DNA of 64,000 nt from Phaeodactylibacter sp. (GTDB lineage: Bacteria; Bacteroidota; Bacteroidia; Chitinophagales; Saprospiraceae), in assembly GCF_022763345.1 (NCBI RefSeq), contig NZ_JALEGS010000055.1:33766-97765 (forward strand), in the 5' to 3' direction. A program made the translations under genes and the position numbers. Shown here in pieces: positions 24,970 through 33,186 of the stretch. The notes under the pieces were generated by a model that had not been told where the DNA came from, did no database searches, and saw only the letters and a list, made by a program, of their open reading frames with translations. Position 1 is the first letter of the stretch. Every line of letters begins with the position of its first letter.

Positions 24970-25038
24970 TGCCCAGGCCCTCACAATGTGTTGGAACGGC
25001 ATAGCCCGTTTTCCTAACAGCCATAAAAGCAAAAATAA

Positions 25039-25072
25039 AGCGGAGCAGCAGCATCTTCGCCCCTACTCCGCT
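25039..25072 (-). terminator. rho-independent terminator of yidC
   Basis: AGCGGAG at 25039-25045 pairs with CTCCGCT at 25066-25072. On the minus strand the stem is followed by TTTATTTTTG, a good T-run, just beyond the yidC stop. Confidence 0.65.
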
Positions 25073-25095
25073 CCATAAGCGCCTTTAAGATCAGG

Positions 25096-26982
25096 CTATT
25101 TTTTGCGCTTTTTCTTTTGCTGTTCCTGAATAGCCTGCTGTTCCTTCAGGGCTTTTTCCAGGCGTTGCTGAAAACCCTTTTTCTTTTTCGGCTTTTGTTT
25201 GTACGCTTCCAGCTCCCGGTTGATCTTATCATTGTCGATGATGTAATTCTTGGTGACAATGGTCTGCGTAATATTGATCAGGTTACTGAACAGCAGGTAG
25301 CAGGTCAACCCAGCAGCAAAGCTATTAAAGAAGCCCATGAACATGATCGGCATGATGTACTGCATGTACTTCATCGCCGGGTTGGCGCCCATGTCCATAT
25401 GCCGGGTATTGTAGTAGGTGTAGATCAGTGTAGTGATAGCCCAGAGCAGGGTAAACAGGCTGATGTGCGCACCGAAGCCGAATGGGATTTCGAAGGGCAG
25501 TTTCCAGAAAATGTCGTATGAAGACAAGTCATTGGCCCACAAGAAGCTCGCCTGCCTGAATTCAATAGAGGCCGGGAAGAAGCGGTACAGGGCGAACCAA
25601 ATAGGCATCTGAAGCACCATTGGCATACAGCCACCAAGCGGATTCACCCCAAATTCGCGGTACATCTTCATGGTTTCCATCTGCTGCTGCTGCTGATCGT
25701 CCTTGTATTTCTCCTTGACCCCCTCCATACGGGGCTTTAGGGCGGCCATTTTCGATTGGGAGTAAAGCATCTTGTAAGTCAATGGATACAGTACGAGCTT
25801 CACGACAAAGGTCAGCACCAGGATTACAATACCGGCACTTCCGATAAAACTCGACAGGAAGTTGAACACCGGACGGATAATCCATCGGTTGATGGACCCG
25901 AAAATGCTCCAGCCAAAAGGGATCACATCCTGCAAACCGTGCCCCATATTGTAGAGGCGGTCGAACTCATTGGGCCCGACATACATGTGCATGGCAAAAG
26001 ACTCACTGCCTGAGCGGCCGTAGGGGATTTCTATTTCTGAAACCAACAGCTTGAGGTCCTCGCCTTCTTCGGGCAGCATTTTGGTTTCAAAAGTGCCGCC
26101 GTCGAAACCGTTCTCGGCAATCAAAGAAGTATTGAAGAACTGATTGGCGTTGGACACCCACTTCAGGCGCTGCCCGTCAATCTCTTCTGTATCGTCTCCG
26201 GTACAGCTGCAGTAGTCCGGGTCGTCATCCATCGGTTTGAAGTAAACGGTGGAATAGCGGCGCTCGTAGTCTTCGTTGTGCTCCAGCTTGTCCAGATAGT
26301 TTACCCAACTCAGCTTTATTTGATCCACGCCCTGAGACACCACGTTATTCAGCTGCTCGAGCTTGATATCGTAATCAATATTGTAAGAACCGTCTGCAAT
26401 GGAATAAGATTGCTCGAAGTAGCCACCGGTAGTGGTTGGTGCACGAAGGACGATGGACTGCTCATTTTGCTCTGCCACATCGAAATACAACCCTCCGGTG
26501 CTCACACCGCCGGAAGGCAGATTGGCTATCGGCAGCAGGTATTCAAACTTGTTTTTTTCATCCTCCAGGAGGTAAAGCGGCACTTCTTCGGTAGAAGCAT
26601 CCTCGAGGTAGCGGAGTTTTTTGTGGTTTTTGATGAGTACGGAGGTAATTCTGCCACCCTTTGAAGAAAGATTCACCTTCATCAGGTCATTTTCCAGCAC
26701 CAGGGTTTGTTCTTCACCATCTGCTGCGGCAGCAAAAGGCCCAAACGCCGCCTGCTGACGTAGTAGTGCCAGGGAATCATCTACGGTTTCCACCAGTTGT
26801 ACGGCTTCCACGGTATCTTTTGCTACTGCCTTGAGGCTGTCCTCCCGCGCCTGTACCTGCGCAATAGAGTCTTGACGGGCTTGCTGTTCCTGTATCTCCG
26901 CTTCGGTCGGCGCCATAAACTGTTGCCATACCATCAGCAAGATAAAGATGAGCGTGAGTCCGATTATCGTATTCCTATCCAT
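25096..26982 (-). CDS. yidC: membrane protein insertase YidC
   Basis: This 628-residue protein begins MDRNTIIGLTLIFILLMVWQ, the usual first helix, then a charged coiled linker and a large periplasmic beta domain (about 75-350). The conserved insertase core follows: WSIFGSINRWIIRPVFNFLS, YPLTYKMLYSQSKMAALKPR, GVNPLGGCMPMVLQMPIWFALY and the late hydrophobic segments near LTCYLLFSNLINI. The C-terminus is very basic, which helps ribosome binding. YidC inserts inner-membrane proteins with or without SecYEG. Length and layout are normal for Bacteroidota. It has its own promoter and terminator. Confidence 0.97.
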   Translation of the reverse strand: MDRNTIIGLTLIFILLMVWQQFMAPTEAEIQEQQARQDSIAQVQAREDSLKAVAKDTVEAVQLVETVDDSLALLRQQAAFGPFAAAADGEEQTLVLENDLMKVNLSSKGGRITSVLIKNHKKLRYLEDASTEEVPLYLLEDEKNKFEYLLPIANLPSGGVSTGGLYFDVAEQNEQSIVLRAPTTTGGYFEQSYSIADGSYNIDYDIKLEQLNNVVSQGVDQIKLSWVNYLDKLEHNEDYERRYSTVYFKPMDDDPDYCSCTGDDTEEIDGQRLKWVSNANQFFNTSLIAENGFDGGTFETKMLPEEGEDLKLLVSEIEIPYGRSGSESFAMHMYVGPNEFDRLYNMGHGLQDVIPFGWSIFGSINRWIIRPVFNFLSSFIGSAGIVILVLTFVVKLVLYPLTYKMLYSQSKMAALKPRMEGVKEKYKDDQQQQQMETMKMYREFGVNPLGGCMPMVLQMPIWFALYRFFPASIEFRQASFLWANDLSSYDIFWKLPFEIPFGFGAHISLFTLLWAITTLIYTYYNTRHMDMGANPAMKYMQYIMPIMFMGFFNSFAAGLTCYLLFSNLINITQTIVTKNYIIDNDKINRELEAYKQKPKKKKGFQQRLEKALKEQQAIQEQQKKKRKK

Positions 26983-27091
26983 TCAGATCTTGAACTTGTT
27001 TCACCAATGCCGTGCTATTAAATAACTGAAAGTCAAAAAATTAGACCGGAAAATCATGTTCCGGCATGCGCACAGCGCTTTAAGAGCACCG

Positions 27092-27124
27092 CAAAAGTAC
27101 AACTTTCAGGGTGCTTGCGGTAAA
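27092..27124 (-). promoter_or_regulatory. yidC promoter
   Basis: On the minus strand TTTA (27121-27124) is followed after 21 bases by TACTTTTG (27092-27099), a perfect TAnnTTTG -7 box. The start point would be near 27087, leaving a leader of about 105 bases. Confidence 0.6.
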
Positions 27125-27167
27125 CACAATAGATGTTTATTGAGAATTGTTCGGCCAGCCCGCCAAT

Positions 27168-28391
27168 TTATGAGGCAGGCGTGGCTTCCATTGCGGCTTC
27201 CACGGCTTTGTAGGTTTCCAGTGCCACCTCCAGGCAATCCATCGCTTTTTCCAGGTCTTGCTCATTTAGAATGTAGGCAATCCGCACTTCATCGCGGCCC
27301 AAACCGGGCGTGGCGTAGAACCCTTCGCCCGGAGAAAGCATGACCGTCGCGCCTTCATGCTCAAAAGATTCCAGCAGCCACTGACAGAAGTGCTCAGCGC
27401 TGCGCAGCGGGAACTTTGCAAAGCAGTAAAAGGCCCCCCCGGGCAGATAGCTCACGACACCCGGCATAGCCTGCAGGCGATTGTAGACCACCTGCCGCCG
27501 GCGATTGTAAGATTCGGTCACCTGATCGAGGTAGCTGTTGTCCATATCGAGCGTGGCTTCCGCCAAAATCTGTGCCAGGCCCGGAGGGCTCAGGCGAAGC
27601 TTGGCATAGCGGGTAGCGGCTTCCAGGACGCCCTGATTGCGGGTAACTAACGCCCCGATGCGCGCTCCGCAGGCACTGTAGCGCTTGGAAATCGAGTCAA
27701 CCACGATAACGTGATCTTCCAGCCCCTCCAGGCGAAGGGCAGAGTAGAATTCCTTCCCATCGTAGCAAAACTCCCGGTATACTTCGTCCACAAACAGGAA
27801 CAAGTCGTAGGCTTTGCACAACCGCCCGAGCTGTGCTAAATCTTCCCGGCTGTAAAAGCAACCAGTAGGGTTATTTGGATTGGTGATGAAGATGCCCCGT
27901 GTTTTGTCGGTAATCACAGCTTCGAAGGCTTCTACGGGGGGCAGTGCAAAGCCATCTTCAATATGACAGGTAATAGGCCGGATATTCAGGCTGCCAATCT
28001 GCGCAAAGCCATTGTAGTTGGCATAAAAAGGTTCAGGCACGATGACTTCGTCTCCTATGTCGAAACAAGACAGCATGGCAAACTGAATGGCTTCCGAGCC
28101 TCCAATGGTTACAATGATGTCGTCCGGGGTAAGCGAAACATCAAATTTTTGATAGTACTCCACCAGCTTTTTGCGGTAGCTCAGTTGCCCCACTGCCGGG
28201 CTGTAGGCCAATACTTTTAGCTGGTTTTCACGCACCTGCTTCAGGGCATACAATGGCGTTTCGATATCAGGCTGACCAATATTAAGGTGGTACACATGCT
28301 TACCGGCCTCTTTGGCTTTATCCGCAAAGGGGACCAGCTTTCGGAAAGGCGACATGGGAACATTCCTGCCCCGGCTGGAAATTGAAGGCAT
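27168..28391 (-). CDS. PLP-dependent class I/II aminotransferase
   Basis: This 407-residue protein shows HLNIGQPDIETP near the N-terminus, ITNPNNPTGCFYSREDL, FLFVDEVYREFCYDG and SISKRYSACGARIGAL, where the Lys is the PLP Schiff-base residue. A C-terminal GEGFYATPGLGRDEVRIAYI gives the substrate-carboxylate Arg region. This is the aspartate-aminotransferase-like fold used for aspartate, aromatic or branched amino acids. Specificity is not clear. The gene has an excellent promoter, and a perfect inverted repeat lies between the -7 box and the start codon, so it is probably regulated. Confidence 0.9.
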   Translation of the reverse strand: MPSISSRGRNVPMSPFRKLVPFADKAKEAGKHVYHLNIGQPDIETPLYALKQVRENQLKVLAYSPAVGQLSYRKKLVEYYQKFDVSLTPDDIIVTIGGSEAIQFAMLSCFDIGDEVIVPEPFYANYNGFAQIGSLNIRPITCHIEDGFALPPVEAFEAVITDKTRGIFITNPNNPTGCFYSREDLAQLGRLCKAYDLFLFVDEVYREFCYDGKEFYSALRLEGLEDHVIVVDSISKRYSACGARIGALVTRNQGVLEAATRYAKLRLSPPGLAQILAEATLDMDNSYLDQVTESYNRRRQVVYNRLQAMPGVVSYLPGGAFYCFAKFPLRSAEHFCQWLLESFEHEGATVMLSPGEGFYATPGLGRDEVRIAYILNEQDLEKAMDCLEVALETYKAVEAAMEATPAS

Positions 28392-28392
28392 A

Positions 28393-28420
28393 GCGCTAAT
28401 ATTTCTGATAAAATTAGCGC
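28393..28420. promoter_or_regulatory. inverted repeat GCGCTAAT-N12-ATTAGCGC over the transcription start
   Basis: GCGCTAAT at 28393-28400 and ATTAGCGC at 28413-28420 are perfect inverted arms. They sit exactly between the -7 box (28421-28428) and the aminotransferase ATG (28389-28391). The half-site spacing is 20 bp, two helical turns, as expected for a dimeric repressor. In RNA the arms could also form a hairpin next to the start codon. Confidence 0.6.
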
Positions 28421-28451
28421 CAAATATAGACTAATTTGAGGCAGAGGTAAA
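28421..28451 (-). promoter_or_regulatory. aminotransferase promoter
   Basis: On the minus strand TTTA (28448-28451), a 19-base spacer and TATATTTG (28421-28428) match the Bacteroidota -33/-7 pattern. The start point would be near 28416, with a leader of about 25 bases. Confidence 0.65.
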
Positions 28452-28487
28452 CCCTGGGTATGTTAAATCCACCTTTTTGTACGATGC

Positions 28488-29273
28488 CTACTCCAAACGA
28501 AAGGCTTCATCAGGCAGGTTCCCCAGGACTTCTATTCCTGTAATTTTTCGCTCGCCCCGGTCGCCACTCAGTTTCAGCCCATTATATTCCTGATAATTTT
28601 GCCACGGAACTACAAAACCCGGCGCTTCATCCGACGCATCGCCGAAGTAAGCCCACTGCCGCACCAGGTGCTCTTCCTGATCTACCCATACCAGGTATTT
28701 ATTCTGTGGGGTATCCCCGATTTCTTCGAAGGTTAGCTGCAAGACGTCTGCTACTTCCCCAGCCTGCGTAGTATCCACGCCCTGATATTTTAAGGTTACG
28801 CCAGAGTCCTTGAGCTTAAAAGGCATAAAAACCCAGTAGGCATCATTGATCCAGATGCTTCTGCCTTGTTTTAGCAGATTGGCAAGGCTGTCCGGCTCCG
28901 TAACAAGCGCTCCATCTACCCGAACCTGCCCCTCTCCGGTATTCAGGTTGAAAGCCATGACGGTACTGCTGTCCGGCAGCATCGTGATCCGTACATTGCC
29001 AGTTTTTTTGTCCCAGAGCAGGGTGCGACGGTTGAAAAAATTCCAGTGGAAGTAGCGGGATTGGTCCCAGGTGCGCCGGCCTCCCATTGCCTCCATTACC
29101 GAATCTGCGATGGCTATCGCCTTTTCATCTGATGCGTCTGCCCTGAAGCCCGGAGCTGCCGGATTGGGGTAAACCTGTGGTGCCGTCGCTGCTGTATTGT
29201 CGGTTTCTCCGTAAGGAGTACAGGCTGATAGTCCCGCCAAAATCAGGAGTGGAAGTAAGTAGGCTATTCGCAT
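28488..29273 (-). CDS. outer-membrane lipoprotein, LolA-like fold possible
   Basis: This 261-residue protein begins MRIAYLLPLLILAGLSAC, a clear lipoprotein signal with the modified Cys at 18. The mature part starts with a flexible linker, then AIADSVMEAMGGRRTWDQSR and a region of alternating strands containing YLVWVDQEEHLVRQWAYFG. This pattern recalls LolA/LolB-like or DUF6503-type lipoproteins of Bacteroidota, which may bind a hydrophobic ligand. The function is unknown. It is followed by the aminotransferase gene, but that gene has its own promoter. Confidence 0.7.
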   Translation of the reverse strand: MRIAYLLPLLILAGLSACTPYGETDNTAATAPQVYPNPAAPGFRADASDEKAIAIADSVMEAMGGRRTWDQSRYFHWNFFNRRTLLWDKKTGNVRITMLPDSSTVMAFNLNTGEGQVRVDGALVTEPDSLANLLKQGRSIWINDAYWVFMPFKLKDSGVTLKYQGVDTTQAGEVADVLQLTFEEIGDTPQNKYLVWVDQEEHLVRQWAYFGDASDEAPGFVVPWQNYQEYNGLKLSGDRGERKITGIEVLGNLPDEAFRLE

Positions 29274-29342
29274 GACGTTTTGTTTTTCACCACAACAGAC
29301 CGGAAAAGTAAGGGTTCATGATTTTCAGCTTTTTAGTCTTCC

Positions 29343-29978
29343 TCAGCTTTTGTCTATGCCACCCTGCAGCTCATCCTGTAACTTTTGTAAAGCTTCCCAT
29401 TCCCCGGCTGCGGCCAATGCAGCCTGCCGGGGCCAGGAATCAGGCCTGGCCAAGCCAAACCGTTTGCCAGCCTTATCCAGGATTTCCTGTAGCTGCTCTA
29501 CGGTCGCATTTGCTAACTCCTTCCAGGTATAAATTCCTCCGGCATTAAGCAGCCCCTCGATTTTTGGGCCGATGCCCTCGATTTTTGTGAGGTCATCCGG
29601 GTTAGACGAGGGCCCCATGGCCACCACTGACGTATGGCCCGTTGCCAACTCTACCCTCCCCTCTCCTTCACCGGCCTGCGCTAATTTGGATTCCAAAATT
29701 CGTTTGTCTGCTTCGCAGCTGTTCAGTTTTGCACGGATTTCCTTAAGGGTACCCTCCAACTGCTCGTGCTGATACTTCAGGCCTACGTAGTCCTTTTCCC
29801 AGTTGGTGCTCCGGGCATGCAGTGCGGCATTGTCTGATTCCAGCGCACGGAGTTTCTTTTTATTGCCACACAGCAAACAGCCAACGATAGCGCCTAGTAT
29901 GAAAGCCAGGGCAGACAAAAGGAGCCACCATAGCCAGCAAGGCTCTAGCGTGGCAAGAAATAGTGTTCCGAATTCCAT
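29343..29978 (-). CDS. membrane-anchored coiled-coil protein with helix-hairpin-helix domain
   Basis: This 211-residue protein has one N-terminal membrane segment (about 10-37, LATLEPCWLWWLLLSALAFI). A coiled coil runs over about 42-105 (ALESDNAALHARSTNWEKDY). The C-terminal domain contains LTKIEGIGPKIEGLLNAGG, a helix-hairpin-helix repeat, then YTWKELANATVEQLQEIL. HhH domains of this type usually bind nucleic acid or act in protein contacts. Finding one on a membrane-tethered coiled coil is unusual. It is 26 bp downstream of the OmpA-family gene on the same strand, so the two are probably co-transcribed and may bridge inner membrane, wall and outer membrane. Function unknown. Confidence 0.75.
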   Translation of the reverse strand: MEFGTLFLATLEPCWLWWLLLSALAFILGAIVGCLLCGNKKKLRALESDNAALHARSTNWEKDYVGLKYQHEQLEGTLKEIRAKLNSCEADKRILESKLAQAGEGEGRVELATGHTSVVAMGPSSNPDDLTKIEGIGPKIEGLLNAGGIYTWKELANATVEQLQEILDKAGKRFGLARPDSWPRQAALAAAGEWEALQKLQDELQGGIDKS

Positions 29979-30004
29979 GGTTGATTTCGTTTTGCTGAGG
30001 TTAT

Positions 30005-30829
30005 TTATTGCGGTTCAATGCGGACTTCCACCCGGCGGTTCTGATAGCGTCCCTCCTCGGTAGCGTTGGAAGCCACGGGTAAGGCATCGCCTTTGGAATC
30101 CGTGGTAAGCTGTGATTCAGGGACACCAGCGTTTACCAAAAATTGCTTTACGGCTTCTGCTCTGGCCAGTCCCAAACCAACATTCTTCTCTGCTGAACCC
30201 GTATTGTCGGTATGCCCGGTAATCCGCACCCGTTGCCCAGATGACCGAAGCTGTGCAGCCAGCTCAATCAGGAAGGAATCTACTTCGGGCGCATAAACCC
30301 GGTCCGCAGACCCTGTGGGAAAACGAATGGATACCCGATCAGCAAGCTGATCCACCGCACTTTGGGATTTGGGGTCCACCCATTCAAATAATGCCCCCTC
30401 AAAAGGCGCGGATTGGGCGTCTTCCGGGGTCTCCACCTGACGGGCACGCAGCTGCAGGCGCGTACTGTCGAGCAGGCCGTCAAACAGCCGGGCCACTTCC
30501 TTTGCACGGGCCAAACCAAGGTTTTCGGAACCGGATGCGGCTTGTTCACCTTCAAAGTAAAGCCCTGTGATTTTCAGTAATTGTGAGGAATCGCCTCCTG
30601 TTGCCTTCGACCGAAGGAAAGCTTCAACACCAGTTCCAATATAGGCTTCAGCATCAGACCATTTAAAATAAACGGGCAGCCCGGCCTCTTCGGGAAGGGT
30701 ATCAGCCACAGTTACGGGCGGAGGCGGGTCGCAAGCCTGGCAAAGCTCTTCCTGACATCCCCGAAAGGTGGCCAGGTAGAAAAGCAGCCAAACGAGGGCA
30801 GCAACCAGAAATTTGAAAAAGGTTGACAT
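30005..30829 (-). CDS. OmpA-family peptidoglycan-binding protein
   Basis: I chose the ATG at 30829 because it gives MSTFFKFLVAALVWLLFYLA, an N-terminal membrane anchor. The longer frame starting at 30898 adds a non-conserved head. The 274-residue protein has two OmpA-like units. The first is degenerate (LGLARAKEVARLFD). The second is complete: VRITGHTDNTGSAEKNVGLG, then LARAEAVKQFLVNAGVPESQ and RYQNRRVEVRIEP. These domains bind diaminopimelate in peptidoglycan. Anchoring by an N-terminal helix rather than a beta barrel puts it on the inner membrane, like MotB or ArfA-type proteins. It is paired with the HhH coiled-coil gene. Confidence 0.85.
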   Translation of the reverse strand: MSTFFKFLVAALVWLLFYLATFRGCQEELCQACDPPPPVTVADTLPEEAGLPVYFKWSDAEAYIGTGVEAFLRSKATGGDSSQLLKITGLYFEGEQAASGSENLGLARAKEVARLFDGLLDSTRLQLRARQVETPEDAQSAPFEGALFEWVDPKSQSAVDQLADRVSIRFPTGSADRVYAPEVDSFLIELAAQLRSSGQRVRITGHTDNTGSAEKNVGLGLARAEAVKQFLVNAGVPESQLTTDSKGDALPVASNATEEGRYQNRRVEVRIEPQ

Positions 30830-31252
30830 TATTCCAGGGTTCGTTTTGTTTAAGTATGCCAGAAGCCCAGACCGGAGTAAAAAAGCGTTTGCGGGCAAAA
30901 GATTTACCCCTCGCAGCTCTTCCTCAAACCACAGGCGTACCTGCCGGACTTTCCAGATTGTCTGTGCTTTATTTGTATGGGAATATCATTTCCGAAAGGA
31001 ACCTTACCCAAAATAAGCTTTTTCAATGAATCCTGCACTTGATTTAACTGGTAAACTCCATATCCATGGCAAAACTGCGTCCAAGTTTTCCCCATCTCCT
31101 TCCAACCTCTTATCCTTCGCCGTGTTATCTGATAGGTTGAAGTAAATTTTTCTTACTTTTGCACGATTAAAAGCCCGGCGGAAAAGTGTGCCATGCCTAA
31201 CAAGCAAATGAATACCCGGCAGCCCGCCCTTTACTAAAATCAGTCCATATCT
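30830..31252. other. intergenic region between ompA-like gene and ffh
   Basis: These 423 bases contain the ffh promoter at 31137-31161 and no convincing gene. Short open frames on both strands lack signal, domain or composition support. A small RNA gene cannot be excluded. Confidence 0.5.
31137..31161 (+). promoter_or_regulatory. ffh promoter
   Basis: TACTTTTG at 31154-31161 is a perfect TAnnTTTG -7 box. TTG at 31137-31139 is a possible -33 element, though its 14-base spacer is short. The start point would be near 31166, with a leader of about 87 bases. Confidence 0.5.
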
Positions 31253-32647
31253 ATGTTTGACAGCCTGAGCGAACGTTTGGAGGGTGCCTTCAAAACCCTG
31301 AAAGGAGAGAGCAAGCTTACGGAGATTAACATCGCGCAGTCCGTAAAGGAAATCCGCCGCGCCCTCGTTGCGGCCGACGTGAACTATAAAATTGCCAAAG
31401 ACTTTACAGATACCATTAAGGAGAAAGCCCTTGGTCAGGAAAATGTCCTGAGTTCGGTGAAGCCCGGCGAGCTGATGGTCAAGATCGTCAACGACGAGCT
31501 CGTCAGCCTGATGGGAGGCGAAGCGGCCTCTTTCGACTTGAAAGGCAAGCCATCGGTCATCCTTATTGCCGGCCTGCAGGGATCTGGCAAAACCACTTTC
31601 TCCGGAAAACTAGCGCGCCACCTGAAAGCCAACAACAAAAAGAGCCCCCTGCTCGTAGCCTGTGACGTATACCGTCCGGCGGCGATCAATCAGCTTGGGG
31701 TAATTGGCGATCAGATCAAGGTACCGGTGTACAAGGAAATGGAGAACAAAAACCCGGTAGAGATCGCACTCAAAGGCATTGCGCACGCACAGGCGCACAG
31801 CCACGATGTGGTGATCATTGACACGGCCGGGCGTTTATCGGTTGACGAAGAGATGATGGAGGAAATCTCCAACATCAAAGAAGCCGTGCAGCCTAATGAG
31901 ACGCTCTTCGTGGTGGACTCTATGACCGGGCAGGATGCCGTAAACACCGCCAAAGCCTTCAACGACCGCATCGACTACGATGGTGTGGTGCTGACAAAGC
32001 TTGATGGCGATACGCGCGGTGGTGCAGCGCTTTCCATCAAATACACCGTAGGCAAGCCAATTAAGTTTGTTTCCACCGGTGAAAAGATGGACACGCTCGA
32101 TGTTTTCCACCCCGACCGTATGGCCAGCCGTATCTTGGGCATGGGTGACATCATTTCTTTCGTGGAACGTGCCGAGCAGCAGTTCGACGAGGAGCAGGCC
32201 AAGAAGCTGGAGAAGAAGATCAAGAAGAATAAGTTTGACTTCAATGACTTTCTGGAACAGATTGGGCAAATCCGGAAGATGGGCGACCTCAAGAGCCTGA
32301 TGAGCATGATTCCGGGCATGAGCAAAATGACGAAGAACCTCGATATTGACAATAATGCTTTTAATAAGGTGGAAGCGATCATCTTCAGTATGACACCTCA
32401 GGAACGCGCCAACCCTGAGCTGATGAATACGAGCCGTAAGCGCCGTATTGCAGGCGGCTGCGGGCAGTCGATTGAGGAGATCAACATGTTCCTGAAGCAG
32501 TTCGACCAAATGCGGAAGATGATGCACAAGATGAGCAAGATGCCGGGTATGGGCATGGGTGCTCCGGGTGGCAAAGGTAGCTCAGTTGGCAAGCGCGGCA
32601 AAAAAATGGGCGGTATTGCCCGCCGCCGGGCGAAGCGCAAGCGCTAA
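31253..32647 (+). CDS. ffh: signal recognition particle protein Ffh
   Basis: This 464-residue protein shows the SRP54 N domain, then the G domain with GLQGSGKTTFSGKLA (P-loop), DVYRPAAINQL, DTAGRLSVDEEMMEE and TKLDGDTRGGAALS. The methionine-rich M domain follows, with SRKRRIAGGCGQSIEEIN for SRP RNA binding and MRKMMHKMSKMPGMGMG for signal peptides. Ffh with 4.5S RNA delivers nascent membrane proteins to the SecY/YidC machinery. It has its own promoter and ends in a strong terminator. All motifs are intact. Confidence 0.98.
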   Translation: MFDSLSERLEGAFKTLKGESKLTEINIAQSVKEIRRALVAADVNYKIAKDFTDTIKEKALGQENVLSSVKPGELMVKIVNDELVSLMGGEAASFDLKGKPSVILIAGLQGSGKTTFSGKLARHLKANNKKSPLLVACDVYRPAAINQLGVIGDQIKVPVYKEMENKNPVEIALKGIAHAQAHSHDVVIIDTAGRLSVDEEMMEEISNIKEAVQPNETLFVVDSMTGQDAVNTAKAFNDRIDYDGVVLTKLDGDTRGGAALSIKYTVGKPIKFVSTGEKMDTLDVFHPDRMASRILGMGDIISFVERAEQQFDEEQAKKLEKKIKKNKFDFNDFLEQIGQIRKMGDLKSLMSMIPGMSKMTKNLDIDNNAFNKVEAIIFSMTPQERANPELMNTSRKRRIAGGCGQSIEEINMFLKQFDQMRKMMHKMSKMPGMGMGAPGGKGSSVGKRGKKMGGIARRRAKRKR

Positions 32648-32664
32648 AGCTCGAAACAAGCAAT

Positions 32665-32703
32665 AAAAAAACGGATGCTCGTTAAGTCGGGCATCCGTTT
32701 TTT
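32665..32703. terminator. bidirectional terminator after ffh
   Basis: AAAAAACGGATGC (32665-32677) pairs with GCATCCGTTTTTT (32691-32703). The A and T tracts give T-runs on both strands, serving ffh and the small convergent gene. Confidence 0.85.
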
Positions 32704-32728
32704 AGTCGGGTGGTGAAATAAAGGGAGC

Positions 32729-32965
32729 TTAGCTCGCCGGCAGAAAACGCTTTCCTACTTCAAACGCCTTTTTGATCAGGCGCACATCGGGCAGAACCAC
32801 AGAACCAGATTCTGATTCAAGGCGGTCTTCGTAATCCACTTCCTCAACAGCCGCATCCTCTCCAATATTCAACTGATGAGAGGCTACATTGAGAAAAGTG
32901 TAAGCGGAAAGACTAGCTGCCAGTGCCAGCGAAACGAGTACAATACGGGTGTTTGGCTTTTTCAT
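32729..32965 (-). CDS. small secreted or membrane-anchored protein
   Basis: This 78-residue protein begins MKKPNTRIVLVSLALAASLS, a basic start followed by a hydrophobic segment ending about residue 25, so it is exported or anchored. The remainder is acidic (EEVDYEDRLESESG) and ends with DVRLIKKAFEVGKRFLPAS, a short amphipathic basic helix. I do not recognise the family. The signal-like start, its own terminator and its isolated position between two other genes support a real gene. Function unknown. Confidence 0.6.
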   Translation of the reverse strand: MKKPNTRIVLVSLALAASLSAYTFLNVASHQLNIGEDAAVEEVDYEDRLESESGSVVLPDVRLIKKAFEVGKRFLPAS

Positions 32966-33186
32966 TTCCTAGTTTTCTAATAAGTCACTGCAATAATACA
33001 GATTTTCTACCAGCTTGTCCAGTAGAATCGACGAAAGTGCCTGTTTTTCAGACACATCTCTGCATCAATGACGGATGCTCAAAGTAAAAAGTTGCACCCT
33101 ATTTAAAATTTAACACCTCCACACTTTGTCAGTAAGCTAACATATCCCTATTTTCATTCCAGAAATAAAATAAAACACCATTTAGT

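Noticed and set aside
31835..32527. Minus-strand open frame of 230 codons opposite ffh
   Set aside because: It is antisense to a universally conserved gene. Its high His/Leu content reflects reversed codons.
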